A DNA stretch of 64,000 nt from Mortierella alpina. Its lineage: Eukaryota; Mortierellomycota; Mortierellomycetes; Mortierellales; Mortierellaceae. The DNA is taken from positions 310,001 to 374,000 of the forward strand of contig JANATF010000012.1 of the NCBI GenBank assembly GCA_029449245.1. Reading direction: 5' to 3'. The notes beneath the pieces were generated by a model. It saw only the letters and a program-made list of their open reading frames with translations. It searched no databases and had not been told where the DNA came from. Positions 1 to 12,445 of this stretch are shown in pieces (positions within the stretch are counted from its first letter, which is position 1; each line of letters starts with the position of its first letter). Both the position numbers and the translations under genes were made by a program.

Positions 1-444
1 GCTGTAACAAACACTGATGACAATCTTCAGGGTGGACATCAGCAGTCTCGGATGGCCATGATGAACGAGGGAGGTGACAATGACTTGGATCAGGACGACT
101 ACGATGCTTTGGAAGAAGTCAACCTCCTCAGACACAGGTCAAAACTGGACAGAGCCTCCTACAGTCGATTCGATGAGGATGGCGCACGAAGGAGCACACT
201 CAACGCTATGAAGAAGCAGCTTCATATGCATCAGTGGGCTAAACAAAGGAACGAGATTCTTGCAGTCAGCAGAAAACAGACCGAGACCGACGATGAGTCG
301 TTTAGGGAGCAGAGTACCGCGTTCAACATCGTCTCCCATCCCGCGATGCAAAGCGCCCCAACGTGTGCGTCTACATGTCTATCATCCTTTGCTTGTGGCA
401 CGGAATCGGCACCAGAGTACATCTCGGCACCTAAGCAGATCTGA
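1..444 (+). CDS. 3' end of an unrecognised gene (partial)
   Basis: The reading frame is open from base 1, so the gene starts upstream of the window; it ends at a TGA at 442-444. About 147 residues are visible. The stretch is acidic at first (EGGDNDLDQDDYDALEEVN) and then basic and helical-looking (RSTLNAMKKQLHMHQWAKQR). The last 40 residues are Ser/Ala/Cys-rich and may be non-coding read-through past a missed intron, since a GTACCG sequence at about 315 could be a donor. I recognise no family. No function is proposed. Confidence 0.5.
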   Translation, partial: AVTNTDDNLQGGHQQSRMAMMNEGGDNDLDQDDYDALEEVNLLRHRSKLDRASYSRFDEDGARRSTLNAMKKQLHMHQWAKQRNEILAVSRKQTETDDESFREQSTAFNIVSHPAMQSAPTCASTCLSSFACGTESAPEYISAPKQI

Positions 445-3400
445 TGCGACTTGATAAGGTTATCGTTGCACAGGATAACGAGAGAAAAAGTTGCCCTCAT
501 CTAGGATTTGAAGAGTCCTCCGCGTTAGCTTTGTCAGACACTGAACAACTTTCTTAAAAGAAGACTCTGAATACAACAAAGTTGGTTCACCACCTCTACC
601 CCTCCATCGGCTTGGACTATCGGTCCTTTCCTCAGATTGGATCAGCTGCTCCTGCATCTCTTGCATCTCTTGCATCTTTCGCATAACCACGGTAATTACT
701 CCCACGACAGCGTAGCAGATGTTGTTGACAATGGTCATACAAAGAACCATTGGAACGATGCGGTTTTCCATGAAATTGGAAGTCTGCAATACTCGATCTT
801 AAAAAAAAAGAGCCATGTGAAAAGGACTACGACGATCATTGTATGCTCATTCATTGAAATTACCCCTGAGGCATATGCCTCTTGCCTATTCTATTCTATT
901 CATGCCGGACCTCCATTCCGCCGATATGGACATTTAGATGAATGGAATCAAGGAGCATTCTCCTTCCCCTTTCGTTGCACGATCGATTAAGTTCTCGGTT
1001 TCGGTAGTAAAGAATATATAGCCTTGTGGGAACTAAGGGGAGGGGCAACAGGCATTGCTGGCGTTCAAGGTAAGGCCCAGGAGCGAAAAAGGGGCTGCGT
1101 GAGGGAGGATCCCGAACTCAATTGGTTGGGTCAACAAATTTTTTTTGATTGGCCAGCAACCGAGAGCGCGGTAGGGTTCGTGCGTCAGCGAGGGAAAATC
1201 TGGCATCAGCCATCCTCAAACTTTTGAGGCTCGGATTTGGCACACTCGGGCTATTAAACTGGCATGCGCAGTGGCCATACTCCCAGAGTACGGAGGGTAG
1301 AATCGTATGGAGTTGCAATAGTATGGGCAGAGGCGGATCCAACCCAAGGTACGCACGACTGGGTAAATAAATGTGGCCAGAAATGAGAAATAGGACGAAC
1401 CGAGCTGCACTTCCATGCACACAATGTAAGTACATATTCTTGCATGGCGTGTGGTATCTCGATGCAGCTGTGCCGCCTTTGTCGACTGGTCAGAAAAAAA
1501 AGTAAACAGACGCAGGTAGACATCATCAGCATCATCATCATCATCATCATCATCAACACAGAGAGGAACAATGGTATACGATGATAAAAATTGTGTGCGA
1601 AATGAAAACAAACAAAATGAGTATGTCTGCACAACAACGTTCATGTGGATGACCTGTCACCCTTCCATCCCCCTATTCCCCCGTCTTGCCAATATCTCTA
1701 TTCCTCCATCCTTCGTCGCTCCCCCTCCCTACCCAGTCTGAGCCATCCGCTCCCACCCCCAAGGCTCTCCTGCGTCATCTTTCCGTCGTGTTCTTCGACT
1801 GCTGCTGTTGTTGTTGTCTTGCTTGATATAGCCATTTCGCCTTTGTCTTGCCTCCGTTCCATAACACCAGGCAACACCTGCAGATTCAAGGTAGGACATT
1901 GGTCTCGAGAGAGACCAAACGGCGTTATCTGGACGAAAACCTGCCATTATACATTCCACACCATAGCATGGACAGCAGAGAGGGGGAAAATCGGGTGTCC
2001 TATCCGCATAGCTGTCAGTGAGTTGCGTCAGAGAGGGTGCATGGGGTGCATGCAATGGATGCATGAGCTTGCGAGCACAAGCCATGCAATGCTCAGACTT
2101 GCGGGGTTTCATTCACTAGTGGACCTCGGGCCTGTTTGCTGAATGAAAAGTGCCACCCGATCCGAGATCCACGCCATTCGCCTGGACAGGGAGGAATGAA
2201 TCTCGTTTCCGAGTTTGATCCAACTTGTGAGATCCCTACTCACGATGCCAATCAGAATGCTCGCTCGGCAGGGGTGCAAGTGAGCGACGTGAGACCCAGG
2301 CACGGGGCACAGCTCAGGCACACACGCACCCACACCACGCACACACAAGCACAGGCAGGAAGGTTTAATTTATTTTCTCCTTTGGAAGCAACGCTGTGAT
2401 CTATGAACGATGTCTGGCTGTAATTGAGAGCACCACCGCATAGTCTGCGCTTCATACCCGCGGCTCACACCGCATCAGAGCAAGGTCTCCGGCCATCGAC
2501 GTACCTTCTTTTCATCTTTCATTTTTCTTGCTGTTCCATATTGTTCCTCACAGAGTCTTTGCGGTCTCTCTCGCCCATCCAGAGGTACGCCTCTGGTCCA
2601 CCGGGTTCATCTGTGCGGACGCTTTGTCCACCCCCTTTGCTTCGGTTTAAGGTGTGTTTCGAAGCCGAGTCATGTTTATGCGTCGCCTTGCCATCCTGGC
2701 CAACGACGCAGCCGCGCATTTTTCAGAGACATCCGTCCGCAACCTGTTCCCTCCGCCGCTGGTACCATGGTGCCCGTAAATGAACGCGCAGGGGGCCGAT
2801 TGCCGGTCGGCGAGTGTAGGGGTCACCCTCATCCTGTCCCCTGTCCCCTGTCTCCGTCCCCCTCTCGCCCCTATGCCCCTCCCGCCCCTCTGTCCGTCCG
2901 CGCAACACTCACATGTCCCATTCTTACGAGTTCTCACTTTTTTATCTCTTGTTTTTTTTTTGTTTTGTTTTTTATCCTCTGCTTTTTTTCTCGCTCTCTC
3001 TCTCACTTTGCCGTTCGCCCTTGTTCTTTTGTCAGTCCAACACTTTTGAGCCTTCTCCCACGACTGTGTATGCATCTCGCTCACTCACCCTCACACCTCC
3101 TGTGCACTCATATCCCTCGCCTCCTTTCCATCCCATCCCCTCGTCTTTGCTCTCGCTTCTTCTCCATCAACTCCTTTTCCCACAGCATCCTCTTACTTTC
3201 CATCTCTTCCAAGGACCCTCGACACCTCGCTCGCACTCACCATCTTCTCGTCAGTTTGTTTACATTTTACTTCTTTGCCGCCAAAAACATTAAAAACAAA
3301 AAAAAAATCACACAGCGCCAGCAAGGTCGTGTGCAAAGGTGAGTCTTTCCAGCGTTAGACCACTTTCTCGAAACCTCCACTTCAGCTCCCAACATGGCTC

Positions 3401-3646
3401 AGTGGGCGATGAATTGATTGTTCTAGATTATCAGTCATCCATGAACCCAAGGCAACCTGTTGGAGCGGGCGCGAGAGCATCGGAGCGTGAGCAAACAATG
3501 TGTGCTACTAATAGCCTGAGCCATTACTTCGCCTTTGTCCCTACAACAGTAGTGCACAAGGCAGAGGCACTCCAAACCCGGAGCTCTCGGCTATCACGGA
3601 CCTACATCAAGGCCCCGGATTCACCACAAAGGGATCACTCGTTCTA
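445..3646. other. Intergenic region and CT-rich promoter/leader
   Basis: I find no convincing gene from 445 to about 2900. From about 2860 to 3260 the + strand is strongly pyrimidine-rich (long CT and T runs), then A-rich at 3285-3310. The same composition precedes several genes in this window, so this is probably the promoter and 5' leader of the PHD/H15 gene starting at 3647. A GTGAGT at about 3340 could be the donor of a 5'-UTR intron; the acceptor was not resolved. Confidence 0.5.
1521..1555. repeat. (ATC)n trinucleotide microsatellite
   Basis: Nearly perfect run of CAT/ATC triplets with a single CAG interruption. It lies in intergenic DNA. On the minus strand it reads as a poly-Asp or poly-Met run in spurious ORFs, which explains apparent ORFs there. 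Confidence 0.9.
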
Positions 3647-6600
3647 ATGACTGAACAGCCCCACAGCAGCCGTTCAAAGAGAATCAAACAACGATCGCAC
3701 CACGCCAAGCCAACGCTGCCGTTTCCATCCAACACGTTGGACACGCAAGCACCTTCACCACCGGATGCAGATTACAAGCACTTTGAACAATCCACCACAG
3801 CCATGATGACCCTTGCCACGTCGAGTCCAGATCAAGGATTGATGTCCTCGGAAGCCGATGGTTCACTTGGAGACCCGCAAATGCACAGCTTGCATAGTGG
3901 ATGCAGCCCTTCGATAGGCAGTGCGCATGACGTCGATGCTGGGGATCATTCCGCGTCCGCTGATAGAGCAGCAATGGAAAACGATATCTCGGCGAGCCAC
4001 AGCCGGGCATCCACCCACCCACCGACGTCACTACCCCAGCGCGTGAACTCGTTGCATTCTGCAGGATCTACCCATAGGTCAAGAGCCAGGAGGCATGCTT
4101 TGCATAGGAAAACCCATAGTGCGGTACGTTTGCCCCCACAGCCGCATTCGACGAACTTTACTGGCTCTAGGTCATATACTTGTAAAGTGTACTTATCAGG
4201 TTAACAATTGCATGTAGACTGGAGACGAGGATGACTTTGAGATGGCGGATTCCATCCAAAAGTCCACGATCATGGTCAAGAGACTTCGCTCAAAATCAGA
4301 GTCCAAGAAGTCAGGTACGATTACTTTTGCTATGAGCGTTAACAAGACACTCAAAGCTTTTGAGGAACTAAAAATGAGCGCGAGATACACTGCATGTATT
4401 AGAGAACGAGTACGAAGTCATGAAGACTTCGAGTCAGGAGGGTCATGAAGATGCGCCAGCGTATAAAAGACATTTGCAGGATCGCTGGGTAAGTTTGAAC
4501 GCTTACTGTAAGTTTGTAACATGACTCAGACTCATGAAGGGCGCCAAACCCTCTGCTAACTTTCCGATTATCACGTCCCCCCTCCATCATCTGCAACAAA
4601 GAAGGACAGTGTTGTAGAAATGACGAGAAGCCAAGACATGTTTCCGTCAGATTTGAAAGGTACGTTACGCATGCAGAATTAAATGGCAATTAAAGAGCCA
4701 GCCAGCCATCTCAAGGCCTACGAACCTCTGACCGACCTCAGCACCTCTCTCTTCCTCTCTAGCCTCATCACAATTTCGGCCAGAAGGCGAGGATGGCGGC
4801 TGTGTGATATGTTTGCAGGGGCAAAGTGGTCCTGGGAACCAAATTGTGCTGTGCGACAATTGCGACAGACGTTTCCACCAGCTCTGTCATTCGCCCTCGA
4901 TTGGAAATGAGGTTGCGGAAACCAAGGAGCTCGGATGGACGTGCTACTTTTGTGGTACACTTTCTGTTACGAATACCTCCCAGGAGTTGTCGCTCACGGC
5001 GGAGGATTTGTCCTTGACAGGAGAGCAGGTTCCTCAGGCTATCAAGGACAAGTATCTCCAGTCTCTATCAAGAGATAATCTCGTGGAGCTCATTGCCCGG
5101 ATCGAATCTAGCTCGCCATCGACCAAGATGTATCCCATGCGCCTCTCGTCACCCACTGAACCGCGCTCGCACCAAAAGCCCATCACGCCAAGCACGACGG
5201 AAATGTCAGTGAAGCAAGAGCCGTCACTGGAGTCCAGCCATATGATGATCAGTCCAAGCTACCAGACCAAGCCGGATGTGCAAGCGGACTATTTTGGTAT
5301 GCCAAGTAGCAATGCTATGCCTGTGTATTCTTTTGGTGGAACTTCGCTTGCCACCTACAGCTCACTCTGACTTTTCTGTGGTCCCGTCCAATGTCTTTTT
5401 GGTCGGCTAGATACGAATGTGTCACATTTCCGGCCGACGCCTTCAGTGCACCTTCAGCAGACGAACTCGTTCTTACATAATGCCGCCAACTTAGACAGGA
5501 ACTCGTATATAACCCCGGATTCGACTAGGGGTGTGACCAGTGCCTCCAGTCAACCAGCAACCCCAAGCACACCAAGAACCAGTACAGGACGTCAAACACC
5601 TGGTTCTGGTACTGGCACTGGCGTCCCTGGAGCCTATAATTCTGTGAAGGCCCAGGATCTCCCGCCATATGAAGAGATGATCTTTATGGCCATTGCAGAC
5701 ATCAATTCAGAAATTGGCAGTGCTCCCAAGGCAATACTTGACTGGGTACACGAGTAAGCATCTCTGACAACGCTATTTTTTCAAAATTCAAGGTTGGCTT
5801 TACATAGTTTTTGTCTAGGTGCTAACTCGCGCTCTATTTCCACACAGTCATTACCCTGTCCCTGAAGCATTTCGCGCCTCCTGTGGTCAGGCCATTTCCA
5901 AGGCAGCCAAGAAAGGGCGGCTCTTGAAGGAAGGATCGCTGTACAAGCTGAAACCAGGATACACCTATCCTAGGGTATGTACCTAGGCACGAGTTGTAGC
6001 TTGCAGTCAAGGAAAACTGTTGTCGCCATGTTCTCTAACGCTGAAATTCTTGTAATATAATTTTTCTGGTGTGCAGAGACAACCACGACAAGGAGGTGCG
6101 ACTCGAACGCGATCACAATCCTATAACTCGGCCCTTCCAATGGGTATACCTATGATTGACAGGTCTTCAAGGAACGCATCCATGTCTGTACAGGACCTCC
6201 AAATCGATTCGATTATGGAAAACAGCTTGTTCGCGATTCTTCCAAGTTCCCCCTTTCATAGTCAGCCGCAGCCCCTTGGTACATTCTCTGGGAATATGGT
6301 GGCGCAGACGACCCAAGGGCTGCAAGTACCAGTGCATCCTCTCAGTGTACAGCAAATCGGCCAAACAGGGAACGCCATTCAGATACCCAACGGTGGTGAG
6401 GATGTGAAAACAGGGACAGTTGCCGGTTCAGGAATTACGAATGAGTCTGGTGTAAGCGTGGCCATAGGGGAGGACAACCTTAAGGCTAGCTCCGAAGCAG
6501 GAGGAGGGCCACGGCCGTCTGGTGTGTTAGCAACTAACCCTGTACTGGCACCATTTACAGCATTCAGCCAGCAGGGAGCATCTGCCTTTGTGCCAAGAGT

Positions 6601-7618
6601 TATGCAGACTCAGCGATTGCAACAGCAGGAGCCGTACGCATTTGAACGGACTTGGACAATGCCATCAACTGCGAGCAATCATCACTCACGACCAGGTTTA
6701 GCTGGAGCGGGTCCATCCGCGGGTGCCATTCAACAGCCAGGCCTGTTTCATAATATCTCAGCTGCTCAAGGCCATGCTTTCCAGGCACATGCCGGACTGA
6801 TGCCGACCTCAATCCAATTCGCAGCGCCTGCGTTCGGGATGGGCTCTCTTGGGATTACCGTACAACCTCCAACTTCACCACAGCCACATTCGAATTCAAG
6901 CATGCCTACGTTCGCGTCTGGCCATAATTCGCTCGCCCACCATGAACATGGGGCCCGTGCAATTCAATCCATATTCATTCCGCAGAACATGCCGTATCCA
7001 CACCAGCTTCAGTCTTCATTTCAACAGCAGCAGCAGCATCAGCATCAACAGCAGCATCAACAACTACAACAGCAGTTGTTTCCGATCTCGGCACCGCGCC
7101 TTTACGGATCCTTATCCATGCCGGGCTCTCCCCAGGATCTTACAATGTCGTCACAGTCCCTTGCCAGAGATTCAGCGTTGAGGTTCCAACTGCAACATAC
7201 AGCTAACATCAATGACCCATCTTCAGTGGCGAGGATGACGTCTAGCTCAACTGTTGACCAGAACATGCAACGCTGCCAACAACTGAGCGGCAGCGGTGAT
7301 GGGTCGTACAATGTGGCCACCATGAGCCCGGAATCAATGCTACTCTACCAGCATCAAATGGATCTTGCCTACCAACAGCAACAGCAACAGCAACCACACC
7401 AGCAGCAGCGGCAGCAGCCTCAACAACAGTTCCAGCTTCAGCCTCATCAGCAACAACTGCAACTGCAACAGCAGCAGCAGCAGCAGCAGACTGGCCAGTT
7501 GCAGGCCATCCCAGACATGACTTCCGCGGGCAGCGAAGTTAGCGCACCACCTCGATCTGAGTCCCATGCTGCAGGAGCACAGCCCCCAGATCAGTCCAAT
7601 GCGCCTGCAGAGACTTAG
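3647..7618 (+). CDS. PHD-finger and H15-like winged-helix nuclear protein
   Basis: Eight exons give 1080 residues: 3647-4123, 4218-4314, 4403-4488, 4602-4659, 4784-5296, 5411-5753, 5848-5974, 6077-7618. All junctions are GT/AG and phases agree. Residues about 244-296 form a complete C4HC3 PHD finger (CVIC..., CDNC, FHQLC, WTCYFC), a histone-tail reader fold. Residues about 500-568, spread over exons 6 and 7, resemble the linker-histone H15 winged helix (PPYEEMIFMAIADIN, then SKAAKKGRLLKEGSLYKLKP), a DNA-binding fold. The last 500 residues are low-complexity with two Gln-rich tracts (bases about 7022-7080 and 7366-7492). Predicted nuclear chromatin factor or transcription regulator. The start at 3647 is the first ATG that keeps the exon 1 frame; a longer 5' end is possible. 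No ortholog name is assigned. Confidence 0.75.
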
Positions 7619-8105
7619 ACTGTGACAATTGGACTGGTCAGGGCGCCCAAATCTGTGCGAGGCTTTTTTTTACAGCCAACTTCCTGCGCTCGACCTTCTA
7701 TATATTCATTTCCATTTTCTTACACGTTTGTTTGCTTTCGTTATTTCTTTCGTTGTCGTTTGTTCGCTGGTCACATCTTATACATTTTCACTCTTTTTTC
7801 TCTCTGTTTTGTTGTCAATTCCATTCTTTTTTTTTATCTCTCTTCTCCATTTCTGTCTTCATACTGCCCATGCCGCGTCCAAAATAAAAGTCCGAGGAGG
7901 GAGGGTGATGCGACAAATTCTGTTGTTGAGCGGTTCTATGTTATATCGGAGCAATTGAAATATACTTTCGGAGTGGCTTGCAGCAGACAGTTCCAGCTGC
8001 CAGTGCCCCGGACATGAATAGATTTCTTCCGAGTCGTAAACAATTTTTCCTTTCTTTTTTTCTTCACCCCACTCACCACTCACCAACCCACTCATTACAT
8101 CTACA

Positions 8106-8942
8106 ATGGAAGCCGGAGACGTTGTTAACGGTGAGTTCATGCTCTGCTTTCTTTCGCCAACTTTTAGACAAGGAAGCCTAGACAGAACCCTCTTCGCGGG
8201 TGCTCCAGCTGTGTGCGCTCACTGCGTCTCCCTGGCCCTCCTCATTGCTGATCCGCTCCTTGATCAGCGCCCGTCTGCTTTTGTATTTTTCGGATTTCCG
8301 AGATTCGAATCACCCTCCTCCGGGCTTGATCCTCACACGTCAAAATACCATCTCGGATTCTCATCCCCATTCCCGTTTTTTCCGCTGTTCATCATCTAGG
8401 AGCTAAGCTCTTCAAGACCCGCTGCGCCCAGTGCCACACCGTCGAGGCTGTAAGTCACTCCTACCGAATCTCCATGAATACCCATTATATCGGAACACCT
8501 TTGTTTTTTATTTTTGCTTTCATGGTCCCTATCCGATCTGCCAGTTGCCTAACCCTTTTGATCTCCTTTGTCATTGAAACGCTATATAGGGCGGTGCCAA
8601 CAAGGTCGGCCCTAACCTGAACGGTCTTTTCGGCCGCAAGTCTGGCCAGGCTGCCGGTTACTCTTATACCGAGGCCAACAAGAACAAGGGTGTCACCTGG
8701 ACTGAGGAGACCCTCTTTGACTACCTTGAGAACCCCAAGGTAAATGATAACATCATCCGCATGTCATGGCAAAAAAAATGGTTAGTTTTGTTTTCTCATA
8801 TCGGTGTAACTCTATGCTCACTCTTTCAATATCATCTGTGCTTCAATAGAAATACATTCCTGGTACCAAGATGGCCTTCAACGGCTTCAAGAAGCCCAAG
8901 GAGCGCAACGATGTCATTGCCTACCTCAAGAAGGAGTGCTAG
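8106..8942 (+). CDS. CYC1: Cytochrome c
   Basis: Four exons (8106-8130, 8400-8449, 8590-8739, 8850-8942) give 105 residues, the normal length. Mitochondrial intermembrane-space electron carrier between complex III and cytochrome oxidase. The heme-attachment motif CAQCH is in exon 2, exon 3 holds [14 protein letters not shown], and the axial Met is in PGTKMAFNG of exon 4. The protein starts [17 protein letters not shown] and ends in KKEC. The first exon codes for only eight full codons. Intron 1 (269 bp) is longer than introns 2 and 3. The promoter has T/CT-rich tracts at about 7660-8090. Confidence 0.97.
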
Positions 8943-9005
8943 ACGATCTTTCCCCACCCTTTCTCCTTACGTCCTGTTCCTTTTTTTACCGCATGCATTA
9001 CTACA

Positions 9006-9011
9006 AATAAA
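9006..9011 (+). terminator. Polyadenylation signal of cytochrome c
   Basis: AATAAA lies 64 bases after the cytochrome c stop codon, in a T-rich 3' UTR. Confidence 0.55.
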
Positions 9012-9062
9012 AATGCTTGATCTCCTCCAAAATAGATGGAGGTAGACAAACGATTTAGATAA

Positions 9063-9243
9063 TCTGTTGTCGCGACCGTACGAGATAGCCTTGCCCCGGA
9101 GATCTGTCCAAGGCTTCCGGCCAGAGCCCCCATTTGTCAAGTCTGAATATCATTGAAGTTGGCATACTTTGCATGGGTCGTGAGTCCCTGAGCGTGCTTT
9201 TCATAGAAGCCTTCGAGAGCGCTGGCGACGACCGTGGTGCCAA
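9063..9243 (-). pseudogene. Second, truncated copy of the cyclodeaminase-family gene
   Basis: Read on the minus strand this is an imperfect duplicate (roughly 90% by eye) of bases about 10185-10360. It encodes ALEGFYEKHAQGLTTHAK, then NFNDIQT, a TGA where the fuller copy has TGG (Trp), then GALAGSLGQISGA. It keeps the reading frame across the point where the fuller copy is shifted, but it lacks a 3-bp Lys codon, has the internal TGA, and is cut off at both ends. It is in the same orientation as the fuller copy, about 1.1 kb away, and lies just past the cytochrome c poly(A) region. Confidence 0.75.
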
Positions 9244-9387
9244 TTTTAATGTTCTTTATATAGCATGAAGCGATCCCAGAAGTATGTGCAGGCACATCCT
9301 GCTCAAAGTCGACCATAATAATTAACGACTGGTTGATTGTGGATCGTCGAGTTGTAATTTAACCCGCCTCGTCTTCCTCCTCGAGCT

Positions 9388-10509
9388 TCAGCCCGTCAAA
9401 CATTCAGCCTTCTCAGGGAAGGCGGCATGATGGATGGCCACCCTCAACGCCTTCAAAGCGGCCTCCATGACCGTGATATCGTTCCCGATAAGACCAACCG
9501 GGAGGAAGACGCTATGGCGCGCGTTGAGGGTAGGCTTCAGGTTAGGGTTGGTGAGGATGTCTCCAATATTGACGGCGCCATCGCGCTTGCCCTCGACTGT
9601 GAGCTGCTGTCCATTCCTAGAATAGAAGAGGGTCAGAGAGTCGACGTTGCGCTCTTGCATGGCCGACAAGTCGTCACCAATCATTGGAATCCTCTACTCG
9701 ATAAGACGGTGGAAGTAAACGTCGGGAAGATCATCTATGCCCAAGGACAAAACAGCGGTATTAAAGCCGATCTCCTGCGCCTCCACCACGGGCTCGCCAG
9801 CATTGGTGGCTGTGATCAGATAATCGGCCAAAGGAATCTGGGCACGATCATTAGTGGCCTCCAAGGGGATCTTGACGATCTTAGCAAGGCGCTTGACAAG
9901 CGAAAAGTTGGAGGTGCCGCTCTTGCTGATAATTTGGATGCGCTTGATCTGATCAGGGACGACACAGTTGAGCATGAGGATGCAGGCTTCGCTAAGGGAT
10001 CCAGCGCCAATAATAACGACTTCAATGTCGGTCGTCGCCTTCAAGCTTGAAGAACTCGGACGCAAACCGTCCAGTTCGCAGATCGAAAATTATATGAGAT
10101 CGAGCGTCATCTTGCGAACTCCCGTATCCTTGTCCGAGAGGAAGCCGTCTGCGTGAGACATGGGCAGGTTCTTGGATCTACTGTCGAGACCGTACGAGAT
10201 AACCTTGGCCCCGGAGATCTGTCCAAGGCTTCCGGCCAGAGCCCCATTTTCCAAGTCTGAACATCATTGAAGTTGGCGTACTTCTTGGCATGGGTCGTGA
10301 GTCCCTGAGCGTGCTTCTCATAGAAGCCTTCGAGAGCCCTGGCGACGAACTCGGGGGTGGCTTTCACACCGAAGGCCGCTAGGGTCGCGTGACCCCCAAT
10401 GGATTTGGCGGATCACGTCGTCTGCTTCATATCCGTCCCTGACAAGCTGAAGGATAAAATCTTCGTAGCGGTTTCCATGGCGTAATGCTGTGAACGGCGC
10501 GGCAAGGGT
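9388..10509 (-). pseudogene. Ornithine cyclodeaminase/mu-crystallin family pseudogene
   Basis: On the minus strand an almost full-length protein can be traced, but across shifted frames. Order: APFTALRHGNRYEDF... (about 10500-10400), GGHATLAAFG-KATPEFVARALEG (10395-10310), GALAGSLGQISGAKVIS and LPMSHADGFLSDKDTGV (10250-10110), the Rossmann motif VVIIGAGSLSEACILML (about 10030-9970), ADYLITATNAGEPVV (about 9790), then IGDDLSAMQERNVDSL (9680) and LPVGLIGNDITVMEA (about 9460). The dinucleotide-binding motif and overall order fit NAD(P)-dependent ornithine cyclodeaminase-like enzymes, which include SbnB-type dehydrogenases; the substrate cannot be told. Damage: frameshifts near 10398 and 10247, an in-frame TAA at 10090-10092 and an in-frame TAG at 9694-9696. 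None of these is removed by a GT-AG intron I can see. Confidence 0.75.
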
Positions 10510-10856
10510 GCAATTATATCATTAGCGATGGGAGACTATGCATCGGCTTACGGATTGCCTTTGCAGTAGGTGCTGACTAAGATGGTACAACTTACCAGCC
10601 CGTTTGAAGTCAGCGAGAGCAAAGGGAGGGGTTTACATTACGCGGCCATGGCTCTCGTTGACTTCATACTGTATGCCACATATAACTACGTCACGCTAGC
10701 CCTATGCTTCTGGGTTGATGGTTGGAGGTTGCGAATTGAGATTGGATGTAGAGGTCGGAACGAGTCGTGCAACAAATAACTTAAAAAAAAAAGGACAAAA
10801 AGGGCCGCAGTAGAAAAGTTTGGACACCTTCTCCTTCTTCATTCGACATTCAACAA

Positions 10857-12445
10857 ATGACGATCAACAGCGCTGTGACAGGGCAGGTGTGCCAAGGCCT
10901 TGATTGCCAGAAAAGTGCTTCATTGCAGTGTCCCACCTGCCAAAAGTTGGATATTCCAAACTCATTTTTCTGCACACAGGCATGCTTCAAGACCAGTTGG
11001 GTACGACGCAGCGCCAGGTGGGGATGCCCCAAAGCATTGCATCTTGTGAAATGTCAGGGCAGGCTTGATGCAATATCTCTCTCATGCCAAATCGCATATC
11101 GTACCTTAGGCGACCCACAAGTCTCTACACAAGACAGCTGTGTTAGGCAACGGTCCTGCAGGAGGTATGCAACATGGTATATCTTTGAAACCAAAGATGT
11201 ATAACTGCTTTTTTTTTTCACCAGACGCAGACGTTCGAAGGACGCATTCAACAGCTAACCCTGTCCTGCGTAACAAAACAACCTCTTCTCTTCATAAAAC
11301 TCAGAAGCTGGAGGCTCGGATCCTTGGCCCAGCTATCGCTACACAGGCCCTATTCGACCGCATTATCCTTTGTCGCCCATTCGTGCGATTCCTGAGCACA
11401 TTGCAAGGCCAGACTATGCAGAGACTGGAATCCCATACTCGGAGTTGAGTATTCGCGGCTCTGCTATTGAAGTTGTCTCCCCAAAGGGCATTGAAACGAT
11501 GCGCAAGGTGTGCCAGGTACAACCCAAAATTGAGTGGATACATGAAAAACAAATGACATCAAGGCACTTGAGCGCGACATTCGGAAGCACAGTTCTCTCT
11601 GACTGTCCTACCAGGCCAAACCCTAATATCGCTTCTCTCTCTCTCTCTCTCTCACACACACACTAGGTTGCGCGAGAGGTGCTCGATATTGGTTTGGCGG
11701 CTGCCAAGGTTGGGGTGACCTCCGACGAGATTGACAGGATCGTTCATGAAGCAACGATTGAGCGTGGCGGTTACCCGTCCACGATGAACTATAGTGGCTA
11801 CACAAAGTCGTGCTGCACGTCTGTCAACGAGGTGATCTGCCATGGCATCCCTGATCAGCGCAAGCTGAAAGATGGAGATATCTTTAATCTAGACGTGTCG
11901 GTCTACAAGGATGGATTCCATTCCGATCTCAACGAGACCATTACTATAGGCGCGGTGGATGAGACTGGAGTGAGGCTTGTCAAGACAGCTCGAGAGTGTC
12001 TTGAAAAGGCGATGGCTATGGGTAAGACGAGCAAGGACTTTACGTTTTACAAAAAAAAGAAATGGAAGTCTGATACTGTTTTCCCTTGTTCCCAGTCAAA
12101 CCTGGAGCGCTTTATAGAGATCTTGGAAATGTGATAGAGAATCATGCCACCAGCCAGGGGTTTTCGGTCGTCAGGGCATTTGTGGGGCATGGTGTTCACC
12201 GCCACTTCCACTGCACTCCCAACATTCCTCACTATGCTCGCAACAAGGCCATTGGCGTGATGAAAGAGGGCCATGTATTCACGATCGAGCCGATGATCAA
12301 CGAGGGGACATGGAAGGAGCAGATGTGGCCCGATGACTGGACCTGCACCACGCTGGACGGCAAGCGTTCTGCGCAGTTTGAAGAGACCATGGTTGTCACC
12401 CGAACTGGTGTGGAAATCCTGACAGCGCGTAGGGTCCAACAGTGA
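10857..12445 (+). CDS. MAP1: Methionine aminopeptidase 1
   Basis: Five exons (10857-11000, 11110-11164, 11305-11516, 11667-12021, 12096-12445) give 371 residues, close to the usual type 1 eukaryotic enzyme. Cytosolic, ribosome-associated metalloprotease that removes the initiator Met. The N-terminus is the MetAP1 zinc finger ([22 protein letters not shown]), followed by ATHKSLHK in the small exon 2. The catalytic domain has [16 protein letters not shown], the metal ligands Asp in FNLDVSVY and SDLNET, His in [11 protein letters not shown], and Glu in FTIEPM and AQFEET. Exon 2 is only 55 nt, and the intron before exon 4 contains a (CT)n(CA)n run at about 11634-11663. No transit peptide. Confidence 0.95.

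Noticed and set aside
1645-3342. Several Ser/Pro/Leu-rich + strand ORFs
   Set aside because: They translate CT-rich promoter/leader DNA; similar runs precede other genes and contain no domain.
9427-10050. 207-residue + strand ORF over the cyclodeaminase relic
   Set aside because: Antisense shadow; the minus strand carries the recognisable family sequence.
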